In this document: positions 16,233-25,597 of the stretch, piece by piece
Numbering within the stretch: the first letter of the stretch is position 1
Layout: every line of letters begins with the position of its first letter
NCBI GenBank assembly: GCA_015655335.1
Contig: JAATFF010000068.1
Location: 1-38,052, forward strand
Length of the DNA stretch: 38,052 nt
Direction of reading: 5' to 3'
Source: Lysobacterales bacterium
Lineage (GTDB): Bacteria; Pseudomonadota; Gammaproteobacteria; Xanthomonadales; Rhodanobacteraceae
Position numbers and translations under genes: made by a program
The notes under the pieces: generated by a model
Seen by the model: only the letters and a program-made list of their open reading frames with translations
Database searches by the model: none
What the model was told of the DNA's origin: nothing

Positions 16233-17144
16233 ATGAAGCTTATAGTCTTCGCTCTTTGTGCCGTGCTCGCATCCGCGAACCTCATCGCGCAGCCGTCTAC
16301 TTGGCAGCCATCACCGGGGCACACGCAAATACCCATATGGCCGGGAACCGCGCCAGATGCGCAGCCGATGCCGGGGGCCGAAAGCGAAACGAAGGGGGCG
16401 GTCACCAACGTGACCCAGCCGACGATGACGGTCTATGCGCCACAGGGGAAAAACACGGGTGTTGCGGTCGTTGTGTTTCCGGGCGGCGGCTTTCAAATCC
16501 TGGCCATCGATCTCGAAGGCACCGAGGTTTGCGATTGGCTGACATCCAAAGGCATCACGTGTGTGTTGTTGAAGTATCGCGTACCGAGTGTGCCCTATGT
16601 CTGGCAATGCGATTGTCGTCCACACAATCTGACGACATCGGTGCCGTCGCTGGAGGATGCCCAGAGAACATTGCGGCTGGTGCGCCTGCATGCTGCGCAA
16701 TGGCACATCGATCCCCACAAGATTGGGGTGATCGGGTTTTCAGCAGGCGGATATCTGGTGGCGGAGGTGAGCACGGACTTCAAGCGTCGCTTGTATAAAC
16801 CCATAGACGCGGCCGACAAAGAAAGCAGCCGCCCGGATTTTGCTGCAGCGATTTATCCGGGCCATCTGGCGACCGATAACGATGCGCTAAATCCCAACGT
16901 GCCGGTTTCCCGCGATACGCCACCCACTTTCCTGCTGCAAGCCGAAGACGACAACGTGGATGGTGTGCAGCAATCGCTGGTTTACTACACGGCGTTGAAG
17001 AACGCCGATGTACCCGTGGAGATGCATCTGTATGCGCAGGGGGGGCACGCGTTTGGGCTACGACACACAAAGCTTCCGATTTCTGAGTGGCCTTCCTTGG
17101 TGGAGACATGGTTGAAGACGATCGGGATGACGTCGGCACAGTAG
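16233..17144 (+). CDS. Exported alpha/beta-hydrolase, carbohydrate acetyl-esterase-like
   Basis: 303 residues with a signal peptide (MKLIVFALCAVLASANLIAQ); GAGGG precedes the ATG. The alpha/beta-hydrolase fold is clear: oxyanion-hole motif FPGGGFQ, nucleophile S170 in GFSAGGYL, probable acid D243 in EDDNVD, and H272 in GGHAFG. This pattern (BD-FAE/Aes type, close to acetyl-xylan esterase-like proteins) fits removal of acetyl or aryl esters from plant polysaccharides in the periplasm. Its position near the GH51/GH39 operon supports that role, but it lies on the opposite strand and has its own promoter. Substrate is inference. Confidence 0.8.
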   Translation: MKLIVFALCAVLASANLIAQPSTWQPSPGHTQIPIWPGTAPDAQPMPGAESETKGAVTNVTQPTMTVYAPQGKNTGVAVVVFPGGGFQILAIDLEGTEVCDWLTSKGITCVLLKYRVPSVPYVWQCDCRPHNLTTSVPSLEDAQRTLRLVRLHAAQWHIDPHKIGVIGFSAGGYLVAEVSTDFKRRLYKPIDAADKESSRPDFAAAIYPGHLATDNDALNPNVPVSRDTPPTFLLQAEDDNVDGVQQSLVYYTALKNADVPVEMHLYAQGGHAFGLRHTKLPISEWPSLVETWLKTIGMTSAQ

Positions 17145-17300
17145 TCGATCGACCTCATCGAAAGTCGTACCGGGTAAAGTCTGAGCTGAGTCGCAACACT
17201 CACTACTGTCATAGGTTGTCAGCAATAACGGCACAGGGACCGCCCCTACAGTGGGCTTTGTCTGAATCTGCGTGCATCATTGGCGAACTGTTCTCCCGCC

Positions 17301-18197
17301 ATGGCTGCACTCATGTCATCACGTTCCACCGCTGCTCCGGTCGCGCTCGCGGTCGGCGTGCTGTTGATCAGCATGGTTTCCTACCAATGTGGCGCGTCGC
17401 TGGCCAAGCATCTTTTTCCGCAGGTTGGCGCGCAGGGTGCCACCGCCTATCGGCTGGGGCTCAGCGCGCTGATTTTGCTGTTGTGGCGGCGCCCTTGGCG
17501 GCGGCGGGATAGTCAACGCGACTGGCGTGCGCTATGGGGCTACGGCCTTTCGATGGGTGCGATGAACCTGGTGTTTTATATGTCGCTGCGCACGATCCCG
17601 CTGGGCATTGCCGTAGCGCTGGAGTTCACTGGGCCGCTGGCATTGGCACTGTTCGGTTCGCGCCGATTGCTCGATTTTGTATGGATCGCGCTGGTGCTGG
17701 CCGGGCTCGCGCTTTTGCTTCCGCTGCGCGGGCAGATGCAAGCGCTCGATCCGGTTGGCGTGATGTACGCCTTGGCCGCTGGCGTGGGCTGGGCGCTGTA
17801 CATCGTGCTGGGAAAGAAGGCTGGCGCAGCCTACGGACCGGATGCGGTGACGCTAGGCACCTCGATCGGTGCTTTGCTCGCGATACCATTCGGTGTCGTG
17901 CATGCCGGTAGCGCGCTGCTTTCGCCAGCGCTGTTGCCGTATGCGCTGGGTGTGGCGTTGCTCAGCTCGGCGCTGCCCTATTCCCTCGAAATGATCGCCC
18001 TGACGCGGCTGCCAGCGCGCACCTTCAGTACGTTGTTGAGCCTGGAGCCAGCCATCGCGGCGGTGGCTGGTGTGGCATTGCTAGGCGAGCAGCTTAGCCT
18101 GCTGCAGTGGCTGGCCATCGTAGCGATCATCGTGGCAGCGGCGGGTACTGCGCTGAGCGTGCAGCGACCGCCGCTGACCGAGCCACTGGCGAACTAA
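17301..18197 (+). CDS. rhtA: EamA-family amino-acid exporter (RhtA-like)
   Basis: 298 residues from the ATG at 17301 (E. coli RhtA is 295), with ten predicted membrane helices in two EamA repeats. The first repeat contains ISMVSYQCGASLAKHLFP and AYRLGLSALILL; the second ends in LSSALPYSLEMIALTRLPARTFSTLLSLEPAIAAVAG, which is strongly RhtA-like. RhtA exports threonine and homoserine. The frame also opens at a TTG upstream, but the hydrophobic core fits the later ATG. Its 3' end overlaps the convergent Lnt-like gene by four bases, so the two transcripts are antisense at their ends. Confidence 0.8.
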   Translation: MAALMSSRSTAAPVALAVGVLLISMVSYQCGASLAKHLFPQVGAQGATAYRLGLSALILLLWRRPWRRRDSQRDWRALWGYGLSMGAMNLVFYMSLRTIPLGIAVALEFTGPLALALFGSRRLLDFVWIALVLAGLALLLPLRGQMQALDPVGVMYALAAGVGWALYIVLGKKAGAAYGPDAVTLGTSIGALLAIPFGVVHAGSALLSPALLPYALGVALLSSALPYSLEMIALTRLPARTFSTLLSLEPAIAAVAGVALLGEQLSLLQWLAIVAIIVAAAGTALSVQRPPLTEPLAN

Positions 18198-19630
18198 GTG
18201 TCACTGCCAAACTGAGTGCGACACGGCAAGAAAGCTAGCGTCAAACATACCGCCAGGGCGATCAGGTCGAACCATATAAACCAGTCACCCCAGCGCCCAT
18301 ACACGGTATGCGTCTGACGCAGCGGTAAGTCACCCACCAGCTCGGCGTCACTTCTTTCACTGGATGCCTCGGCCACCACGCGGCCACGATCATCGCTCAG
18401 CGTGAGCCGGCCGCCACGGGCGGCACGGGCAATGGCGAAACCGCTTTCTACACCTTGCATGATCGCCATGCGGCTATGCAACCGGCCGTCGACGATGAAA
18501 TCCGACGCAGGCACCAGCAATAACTGCGCGTTACGTATTGCGTAGGCGTGGCCGATATCGTGGAAATCCATGTCTTTGCAGATCGCCAGTCCGATCCGTG
18601 GCGCACTTTCCAGCACGGTGTAGGTGTCGCCCGGCGTGTATTGCTCCAAACCGATGAGTAGATGATGCTTGCTATACGTGGCGGGCGACGCAGCGCCCGG
18701 CTGAAACACCGTCGACATGTTGCGTTCCGCTTGCGCATCGCCTTGGAAATCGATGCCGGCACCCACGATCAAGTTGCGCTGATTCGCTAGCTGCGCGAAT
18801 GCCGGAACGGTGGCATCGGGCGTGGCCAAGGATGTTTCCGGAATCAGCAGGATCTGCGCACCCTGGCCTGCAAGACGACCCAACACGTCCATATAACGCA
18901 CCTGCAGAGCTTGTCCGACCGCCGTGTTCAACCCGGGCTTAACGGGATTTTTCAACGATGCCAAACCGATGCGCATCGATGCCGTGGGTGGTGCCTGTAA
19001 TCGCCAGCCACCATATGCAACGGCTGTGACGATAAATAATACGGTAATGGCAAGCACCGACAATCGGCCGCGTTTCTCGGGCTGCAACGATGCCTGCACG
19101 GCAACCGCTGCAGGAAAAAGCAACACAAGAAAGCCGATGCCCCACAGGCCCGTGACGGCGGCGATCTGGATGATCGCGAGCGCATCCATTTGCGTGTAAG
19201 CGATGTTGAAGAATGTGCTATGCGGTGAGAGCACGCTGTTGACGTATTCGGCGGCCACCCACACCGTCGGCACGGCGAACACCGCTGCCAACGTATGCCC
19301 GCGTAACGACAATCGCCGGAACAGCAGCGCGCATAACGCCAGCATGATGCCCGGTAAGCTGATGAAACATGCGATCACTGCCAAAGGCAGGCCTACGTAT
19401 GTATGCACATACGTCCACAGATTGAGCCCACCGATGACATACGCCGCGAAGGCCGCCAGTGCCGCCCAGTGGGCGCGGACTCGCGGCGCGAGCCATAACA
19501 CCGGCAGCGGCGCAAGCCACGTCAGCCACCACAGCGGTTGCAGGCCGCTGCCAAACCACCAAGCGAGCGCGGCGAGTGCCGTTGCCACCAACCAAGCAAG
19601 CAGCGTAGAACTACTAGGCTTTGAGGCCAT
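18194..19630 (-). CDS. Lnt-like membrane protein with nitrilase domain
   Basis: 478 residues: about six N-terminal membrane helices (1-210), a periplasmic nitrilase/CN-hydrolase domain (about 225-450) and a C-terminal helix. This is the architecture of apolipoprotein N-acyltransferase. The nitrilase triad is present as E265 (IPETS), K321 (YSKHH) and C351 (AICKDMDF). In canonical Lnt the cysteine is followed by Tyr-Glu; here it is followed by Lys-Asp. It is probably a paralogue and not the housekeeping enzyme. Its start overlaps the end of the upstream tetR-type gene by 17 bases, so it is likely controlled by that regulator. The acyl or amide substrate is unknown. Confidence 0.75.
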   Translation of the reverse strand: MASKPSSSTLLAWLVATALAALAWWFGSGLQPLWWLTWLAPLPVLWLAPRVRAHWAALAAFAAYVIGGLNLWTYVHTYVGLPLAVIACFISLPGIMLALCALLFRRLSLRGHTLAAVFAVPTVWVAAEYVNSVLSPHSTFFNIAYTQMDALAIIQIAAVTGLWGIGFLVLLFPAAVAVQASLQPEKRGRLSVLAITVLFIVTAVAYGGWRLQAPPTASMRIGLASLKNPVKPGLNTAVGQALQVRYMDVLGRLAGQGAQILLIPETSLATPDATVPAFAQLANQRNLIVGAGIDFQGDAQAERNMSTVFQPGAASPATYSKHHLLIGLEQYTPGDTYTVLESAPRIGLAICKDMDFHDIGHAYAIRNAQLLLVPASDFIVDGRLHSRMAIMQGVESGFAIARAARGGRLTLSDDRGRVVAEASSERSDAELVGDLPLRQTHTVYGRWGDWFIWFDLIALAVCLTLAFLPCRTQFGSDT

Positions 19631-20195
19631 TGATCAGTCTCCTCAACGATTGCGTGTAGCAGGCGCGAAACTGCGTCTCGTCGTAGCTAAAACGACCGGC
19701 GCGGTAGAGGGCGACCAAACCATGCTGCTGCGCCCACCATGCCATCGCGACATCGTGCGGATCGTCTTGTTTCAGCACACCCTGCGCTATGCCTTCGTTG
19801 ATCGCATCAAGCGCGACATTGAAGGTGGGTGAGAGGCGTGCGCGAAAGTCTTCGGGATAACGCCGTGCATCGTCGCGACGCACTGAAAAGGCGTGATCGA
19901 ACAAGTGTGGATGCGCCAACGCGTAGTCCAGATAGGGATCTGCCAACGCCATCAGACGCTTGAGCACGTCGGGAGTTCGCGTGCGTGCCGCCCACTCATG
20001 CGCGACAGCGTTGAAGCTGTCATCGGAGAGCCTTCTCAGCAGCGCATCGCGGCTGGGGAAATGGCGGTAGATCGCCATCGACGTGATGCCGACCGTATCG
20101 ACCACGCGGCGCATCGTCACAGCATCCGCGCCTTTGCGGTCGAACAGCTTATGCGCGGCGCAGAGGATTTTCTCGGCAGTCGTCAAGCGAATCAT
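19614..20195 (-). CDS. TetR-family transcriptional regulator
   Basis: 193 residues from the ATG at 20195. The N-terminal helix-turn-helix is classic TetR (TAEKILCAAHKLFDRKGADAVTMRRVVDTVGI..AIYRHFPSRDALL, about residues 5-52). The C-terminal ligand domain is helical, with conserved H/W/G positions (WWAQQHGLVALYRAGRF) as in the WHG-type TetR proteins. An earlier in-frame start at 20231 exists but would place translation through the palindromic operator. The operator at 20194-20212 covers the start codon, so autorepression is likely. It is in one operon with the Lnt-like gene (17-base overlap), and so probably regulates it. Inducer unknown. Confidence 0.88.
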   Translation of the reverse strand: MIRLTTAEKILCAAHKLFDRKGADAVTMRRVVDTVGITSMAIYRHFPSRDALLRRLSDDSFNAVAHEWAARTRTPDVLKRLMALADPYLDYALAHPHLFDHAFSVRRDDARRYPEDFRARLSPTFNVALDAINEGIAQGVLKQDDPHDVAMAWWAQQHGLVALYRAGRFSYDETQFRACYTQSLRRLINGLKA

Positions 20196-20212
20196 GTATA
20201 CATCGTATACAT
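20194..20212. promoter_or_regulatory. Candidate TetR operator overlapping the regulator's start codon
   Basis: ATGTATAC (20194-20201) and GTATACAT (20205-20212) form a perfect 8-bp inverted repeat around ATC. Its left edge contains the start codon of the minus-strand tetR gene. The size and symmetry fit a TetR dimer site. Bound protein would block transcription or initiation of the tetR/lnt-like operon. It may also affect the divergent cyclophilin gene. Confidence 0.7.
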
Positions 20213-20377
20213 GCCGGCAGCGACGCTGCAACCCCCTCTACTCAACGCTGATTGAAAGCCGGCTGGCATCCCGCTTCAACGCTACGTCGATGCCCACTTT
20301 CATGGATGCATAGCAGTAGGCCCCGCCATGGCGTCTCTGCTACCTTGTTCATCCAGTACATCGCCCAGGGGAAGTCC

Positions 20378-21322
20378 ATGCATCTGCGCTATCTATCGAC
20401 CGCTCTGGCCGTCGCTATCGGCCTGCTGACTCTGCCGGCTGCGGCCGATACGTCGAAGCCGACGCCGACCGCGAAAGAACTGATCGCGAAGTCGAAACCG
20501 GAAGAGTGGCGCACACCGGATCCTGCGAACCTGCTCTATATGCAGCTCCCGCAAGGGCGCGTCGTGATCGAGTTGGCACCCGACTTCACGCCATTGCATG
20601 CGGCGAACATCCGCACCTTGGTGCGCGAGCACTATTTCGACGGACTGGCGATCATCCGCGTGCAAGATAATTTTGTAACGCAGTGGGGCGACCCTAACGA
20701 CGATGACAATGGCGATAAGAGCAAGATCAAGCCGCTGGGCAGCGCAAAGGCCAAGCTTCCGCCGGAATACACGCGCACGATCGATCCCAAGCTGCCGTGG
20801 ACACCTCTGCCCGATGGCGACATTTATGCGCCGCTAGCGGGTTTCACCGAAGGCTTTCCCGCCGCGCGCGATCCCGCTGGCGGCCGCGAATGGCTTACGC
20901 ATTGCTACGGCATGGTCGGTGTAGCGCGGGATATCGCACCCGATAGCGGCAACGGCAATTCGCTCTACGTCGTGATCGGTCAGGCACCGCGTGGGCTCGA
21001 CCGCAACCTGGCTATCGCCGGCCGGGTGATCGAGGGTATGCCGTATCTCTCTGGACTTCCCCGCGGTACCGGTCCGCTCGGCTTCTATACACAGGCAGCG
21101 CAGCGTTTGCCGATTCTTTCCGTTCGCCTAGCCGCGGATCTACCCCCTTCAGAACGCGAAAAGCTGCAAGTGCTGCGCACCGACAGCTCGACCTTCGCAG
21201 CCATTGTCGAAGCGAAACGCAATCGTCGCGACACGTTCTACACCTTGCCCGCCGGCAAAATCGATGTATGCAATATCGATATCCCGGTACGCACAGAACC
21301 CGTGGCGAACGCCAAGCCATAA
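20378..21322 (+). CDS. Periplasmic cyclophilin-type peptidyl-prolyl isomerase
   Basis: 314 residues from the ATG at 20378, which has AGGGGA upstream and begins a signal peptide (MHLRYLSTALAVAIGLLTLPAAA). The cyclophilin core starts at YMQLPQGRVVIELAPDFTPLHAANIRTLV and contains the catalytic region YFDGLAIIRVQDNFVTQWGDP, which keeps the key Arg, Phe and Gln. Insertions relative to PpiA (acidic DPNDDDNGDKSK and a PWTPLPDGDIYAPLAGF loop) and a C-terminal extension of about 80 residues make it longer than the usual 190-residue form. It should assist proline isomerisation in periplasmic protein folding. The longer frame from 20252 is not protein-like. It is divergent from tetR. Confidence 0.87.
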   Translation: MHLRYLSTALAVAIGLLTLPAAADTSKPTPTAKELIAKSKPEEWRTPDPANLLYMQLPQGRVVIELAPDFTPLHAANIRTLVREHYFDGLAIIRVQDNFVTQWGDPNDDDNGDKSKIKPLGSAKAKLPPEYTRTIDPKLPWTPLPDGDIYAPLAGFTEGFPAARDPAGGREWLTHCYGMVGVARDIAPDSGNGNSLYVVIGQAPRGLDRNLAIAGRVIEGMPYLSGLPRGTGPLGFYTQAAQRLPILSVRLAADLPPSEREKLQVLRTDSSTFAAIVEAKRNRRDTFYTLPAGKIDVCNIDIPVRTEPVANAKP

Positions 21323-21455
21323 GAGACACGTGAATGGGGCGGATGAATCGGCCCTGAGCGCGCTGGCTCAATTACACAAAATCTTCGCCTGCGGCATAGT
21401 CTCTTGAACAGTGTGCCGGCCGCCCCGGCCGGCAGCGCAGCGAAGGCAAGGAGTC

Positions 21456-23573
21456 ATGAGGCGCCGCTACAAAATACTGGCTTGGATCGCAGGCGTGCTG
21501 CTAGTGCTGTTCCTTGCGCTGGTATTGCTGATCGCCTTGTTCGACTGGAACCGACTCAAGCCTTATATCGATGACAAGGTCAGCACTGCTATGGGACGCC
21601 CGTTCGTCATTCAGGGCGACTTGACGGCCGCCTGGCAGCGCGAACCCACCGAACGCGGCTTGCGCGCATGGCTACCGTGGCCCACCTTCACCGCGCGCGA
21701 TATCGATATTGGCAATCCTTCCTGGGCGACACAGCCACAATTTGGACATCTCGACGCCGTGCAGTTTCGTATCGTGCCGTTGGCGCTGCTGATTCGACAT
21801 ATCGACGTACCTTCGGTGCAACTGATTGGCCCGCAGATCGATCTCGAACGCAATAGCCAGGGACAGACAAACTGGGATTTCGTCATCCCCTCAAGCAGTA
21901 CACCGTCAAGCTGGCAACTGAACCTGAAGTCCATTGGCTTCGACAAAGGACAAGTCGCGCTCGACGACGCCAAGAACCGACTGAATCTGCACGGCACCAT
22001 CACTCCATTGCAGCAGGCCATTTCCTACGACGACATCGTGGCGCAGGCTACAAGCAACGCACGCGCCGATGTGGGCCACGATGTTGGAAAAGTCGTGGAT
22101 TCGAACAAGACCGCGCCGGACACCTCCACCAACGCCCATCACACGAGCTATCAATTCACGTGGACCGTCGACGGCAGCTATCAAGGCACCCCAGTAACCG
22201 GTACCGGCAAGACCGGCGCCGTGCTCGCGCTACAACAGACTGATCAGCCGTTCCCGGTGCAGGCGAGAATGCACATCGGCGACAGCAAAATCGCACTGGT
22301 GGGCACCCTGACCGACCCCGTGCATCTGGGAGCGATGAATCTACGCGTGTGGTTTGCGGGCAGCAGCATGGCCAAGTTGTATCCCATCATCGGCATTACG
22401 CTCCCCGACACACCACCCTACGCCACCGAAGGCCATCTGTCGGCGGAACTGCACCTGCGTGGCAGCCGCTTCAGCTATCGCGACTTTCGTGGCCGCGTCG
22501 GCGAAAGCGATATCGGCGGCAATATGCTTGTTGTGACTGGCGGCGACCGACCAAAACTCAGCGGCGACATGCACTCGCAACAGCTGCGCTTCGTGGACCT
22601 GGCACCGCTGATCGGCGCAGACAATCAAGTTCAGAAGCAACAACGCGGCGACACTACCAAGCAGCCTGCCGACAAAGCGTTGCCAGTCGAACCATTCCGT
22701 ACAGACCGCCTCCGCGCGATGGATGCCGACGTAACGTTTAGCGCTGCGCGGATCGAGCATCCCGGTGCGATCCCTATCGATGCACTCAGCACGCATGTGT
22801 TTCTAGACAATGGCTTGCTCCGACTCGATCCACTGCACTTGGGCGCAGCGGGTGGTACCGTCGACGGGCGTCTTCGTATCGACAGTAGCGTGCAACCGAT
22901 GCGTAGCGCCGTGGATCTTCGCGCACGCCATCTTCAACTGAAGCAGCTGTTTCCGACCGTTCAGTCCATGCAGACCAGCTTTGGTGAAATCAATGGAGAC
23001 GTGAAGCTGAACGCAAGTGGCAATTCCGTCGCATCGATACTTGGCAAGGCCAATGGCGAACTGAAGCTACTGATGAACGATGGCGCCATCAGCAAGACGT
23101 TGCTCGAAACCGCCGGCCTGAATGTCGCCAACGTGGTCATGGAAAAAATGTTCGGCGACAGAACGGTGCGAATCAACTGCGCTGCGGCCGATCTCGCCGG
23201 AACGGATGGCCTGTTTACCAGCCGATTGTTCGTACTGGATACCAGCGATGCGACGATCGATGTGGATGGCACCATCAACTTTGCCAACGAAAAGCTGGAT
23301 ATGGATGTAACCCCTCACACCAAGGGTATCCGCGTCTTTTCGCTGCGCTCGCCACTGTACGTAAGGGGCACTTTGAAGAACCCGGACGTCGGCGTACACG
23401 CGGCGCCTCTGTTACTTCGCGGCGGCGGCGCCGTGGCACTCGCTGTGGTAGCCGCACCCGTAGCGGCGTTGTTGGCGGTGATTGTGCCGAGCCGAGGGCA
23501 GAGTGAGAACACCTGCCAGCAAGTACTGACTTCCTTTCATCACATTCCGTCGCCGACGAACGGCAAGAAGTAG
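21456..23573 (+). CDS. AsmA-family protein
   Basis: 705 residues from the ATG at 21456, preceded closely by AAGGAG. The N-terminus is typical AsmA: short basic stretch, one membrane helix (about 6-28), then FDWNRLKPYIDDKVSTAMGRPFVIQGDL. A long predicted beta-rich periplasmic body follows, and the AsmA C-terminal domain near residues 520-640 (LGKANGELKLLMNDGAISKTLLETAGLNVANVV, IDVDGTINFANEKLDMDVTPHTKGI). A second hydrophobic segment lies near residues 650-680. AsmA-like proteins form bridge-like structures between inner and outer membrane and are implicated in phospholipid transport and envelope assembly. The first frame codon at 21411 is too far upstream. It ends seven bases before the convergent ABC gene. 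Confidence 0.87.
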   Translation: MRRRYKILAWIAGVLLVLFLALVLLIALFDWNRLKPYIDDKVSTAMGRPFVIQGDLTAAWQREPTERGLRAWLPWPTFTARDIDIGNPSWATQPQFGHLDAVQFRIVPLALLIRHIDVPSVQLIGPQIDLERNSQGQTNWDFVIPSSSTPSSWQLNLKSIGFDKGQVALDDAKNRLNLHGTITPLQQAISYDDIVAQATSNARADVGHDVGKVVDSNKTAPDTSTNAHHTSYQFTWTVDGSYQGTPVTGTGKTGAVLALQQTDQPFPVQARMHIGDSKIALVGTLTDPVHLGAMNLRVWFAGSSMAKLYPIIGITLPDTPPYATEGHLSAELHLRGSRFSYRDFRGRVGESDIGGNMLVVTGGDRPKLSGDMHSQQLRFVDLAPLIGADNQVQKQQRGDTTKQPADKALPVEPFRTDRLRAMDADVTFSAARIEHPGAIPIDALSTHVFLDNGLLRLDPLHLGAAGGTVDGRLRIDSSVQPMRSAVDLRARHLQLKQLFPTVQSMQTSFGEINGDVKLNASGNSVASILGKANGELKLLMNDGAISKTLLETAGLNVANVVMEKMFGDRTVRINCAAADLAGTDGLFTSRLFVLDTSDATIDVDGTINFANEKLDMDVTPHTKGIRVFSLRSPLYVRGTLKNPDVGVHAAPLLLRGGGAVALAVVAAPVAALLAVIVPSRGQSENTCQQVLTSFHHIPSPTNGKK

Positions 23574-23580
23574 CTACCTT

Positions 23581-25476
23581 TTATCGATAGCCCGCTGCTT
23601 GCAGTTCGAATAACTCGGCGTAGTGGCCGCCGGCCGCGACCAATTGTTCGTGGCTGCCCATCTCGCTGATCTGTCCATGATGCATGACGATGATGCGATC
23701 GGCCATGCGCACGGTGGAAAACCGGTGCGAAATGATGACAGCACTGCGTCCATGCGATAGTTCCTTGAAGCGCTGGAACACCTCGAACTCCGACCGCGCA
23801 TCGAGCGCTGCGGTTGGCTCATCCAGTATCAACAACTGCGCATCGCGCATATAGGCGCGGGCGATAGCTATTTTTTGCCATTCGCCGCCCGAAAGATCGA
23901 CGCCTTCCTTGAACAGCTTGCCCAGCATTTGCGCGTAGCCTTTGGGAAGTCTCGCGATCACGGCATCGGCAACACTTCGCCGCGCGGCGTCGCTGATGCG
24001 CTCTTCATCGTCGCGCGCTTCGATACGGCCCACGGCGATGTTGTCGGACGCGGTGAAGTAGTAGCGCACGTAATCCTGAAATATCACGCCGATATTGGCG
24101 CGCAATTCCGCCAGGCTGTAATCGGAAAGCGGATATCCATCGAGCAAGATGCGCCCCTCGTCGGGGTCGTAGAGGCGCGAAAGAAGCTTCACCAGTGTGG
24201 TCTTGCCCGCACCGTTCTCACCGACCAGCGCAAGGACCTCGCCCGCACACAGCGTGAAACTGAGATGGCGGACAGCCCAGCGCTCGGCACCCGGATAGCG
24301 AAAGCCCACATCTTCGAAAATCAGCCCTTCGCGAATCGGCATCGGAAAGGGGCGCGGATCGGCCGGAGACAGAATTTCCGGCTGGATCTGAAAAAACGAA
24401 AACAGATCGTCCAGATAAAGCGCCTGCCCCGCAACCTGCGAGAAGCCCGTCAACAAACTCTCAAGCAACGTGCGCAGCCGCCTGAACGAGCCCGACAGGA
24501 AGGTAAGGTCGCCAATGGTGAAATCGCCACGCACGGTGCGAAAGGCGATGATGGCGTACGCGGCGTAGTAGCCGATGGTGCCGATGGTGGTGAACACACC
24601 ACCCCAACCCGCCCGGCGCAGCGCTACGCGGCGATTGGCGCGATAAATCGATTGCGACAGCACCGCATAGCGATCGATCAGGAAGCGGTTGAGCCCGAAG
24701 CTTTTGACTTCTTTCGCGGTCTGCGCACTGGCGCCCACCATGCGCAGGTAGTCCAATTCGCGCCGCTCCGGCGTCCACTGGAAATTCACCGCATAACTCT
24801 GCGCATTGAAATGCATCTCACCGGCAAAGGCAGGCACCAGCGCCACCAGCAACAGCACGATCAACCAGGGTGCATAGACAAGCAAACCGATGGCAAAGCT
24901 GACAATGGTGACCGCGTCCTGCGCCTGACTCAGCAACTGCGACAACAACGCGCTGCGCCCGGCAACCTGGCGGCGTGCGCGGTCCAGGCGGTCCTGCAGG
25001 TCGGCATCTTCAAAATCTTCGAGATCCAGCGATGCGGCGTGCTCCATCAGTCGCACGCTGGTGCTGTTGGAGTACAACTCGGTCAGCAGCGAATCGCACA
25101 GGGAGACCACACGCCCCAATAAATCCGCGCTCACCGCCAGCACGAATTCCAACGCCAACAACATCCACAGGTGATGCAAGACGCCACTGCTGAGCCACGC
25201 AGAGACATCGGCACGCGGACCGCCCATCCGCAGCAAACGCGTCACCTCATCGATGATCAACTTGCCGACATACAAGGTGGCTACCGGCAATACAGCACGC
25301 ACCAAACGCAATGCCACGCTGGATAACGTGAGCCAGTGACTGGTGTGCCAGATGCTCAGCAGGAACGGCGGTACGTTGCGCAGGGCCCCCAGGCGTTCGC
25401 GCAAGCTCAGTGATTCGGCTGGCGATTCGGATCGGCGCCCGCGCCCCGATCCCCCTGCGTTATGTTGACGAGCCAT
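23581..25476 (-). CDS. ABC exporter, fused membrane and ATP-binding domains
   Basis: 631 residues. The N-terminal half (about 40-370) is a six-helix type IV exporter membrane domain. The C-terminal ATPase has Walker A GENGAGKT (K425), the signature LSGGE (S529) and Walker B LLILDEPTAALD, followed by the switch His in IISHRFSTVRMADRI. A GGAG precedes the ATG at 25476. There is no N-terminal peptidase domain. By layout it resembles peptide or lipid exporters working as homodimers. No precursor peptide, modification enzyme or membrane-fusion gene lies beside it, so the substrate cannot be named. The N-terminal 30 residues are basic and probably cytoplasmic. Confidence 0.88.
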   Translation of the reverse strand: MARQHNAGGSGRGRRSESPAESLSLRERLGALRNVPPFLLSIWHTSHWLTLSSVALRLVRAVLPVATLYVGKLIIDEVTRLLRMGGPRADVSAWLSSGVLHHLWMLLALEFVLAVSADLLGRVVSLCDSLLTELYSNSTSVRLMEHAASLDLEDFEDADLQDRLDRARRQVAGRSALLSQLLSQAQDAVTIVSFAIGLLVYAPWLIVLLLVALVPAFAGEMHFNAQSYAVNFQWTPERRELDYLRMVGASAQTAKEVKSFGLNRFLIDRYAVLSQSIYRANRRVALRRAGWGGVFTTIGTIGYYAAYAIIAFRTVRGDFTIGDLTFLSGSFRRLRTLLESLLTGFSQVAGQALYLDDLFSFFQIQPEILSPADPRPFPMPIREGLIFEDVGFRYPGAERWAVRHLSFTLCAGEVLALVGENGAGKTTLVKLLSRLYDPDEGRILLDGYPLSDYSLAELRANIGVIFQDYVRYYFTASDNIAVGRIEARDDEERISDAARRSVADAVIARLPKGYAQMLGKLFKEGVDLSGGEWQKIAIARAYMRDAQLLILDEPTAALDARSEFEVFQRFKELSHGRSAVIISHRFSTVRMADRIIVMHHGQISEMGSHEQLVAAGGHYAELFELQAAGYR

Positions 25477-25597
25477 AGCCGCTCCGTGAGCTGTAGCTCG
25501 CCAAGCATGCCACGTCGACGCGACAGCGGTGCGACGCCCGCCTTTTCTCGGCGGCAGCTAGAATGGTCGACTCGTCCCCATTTACATCGCCACCACC

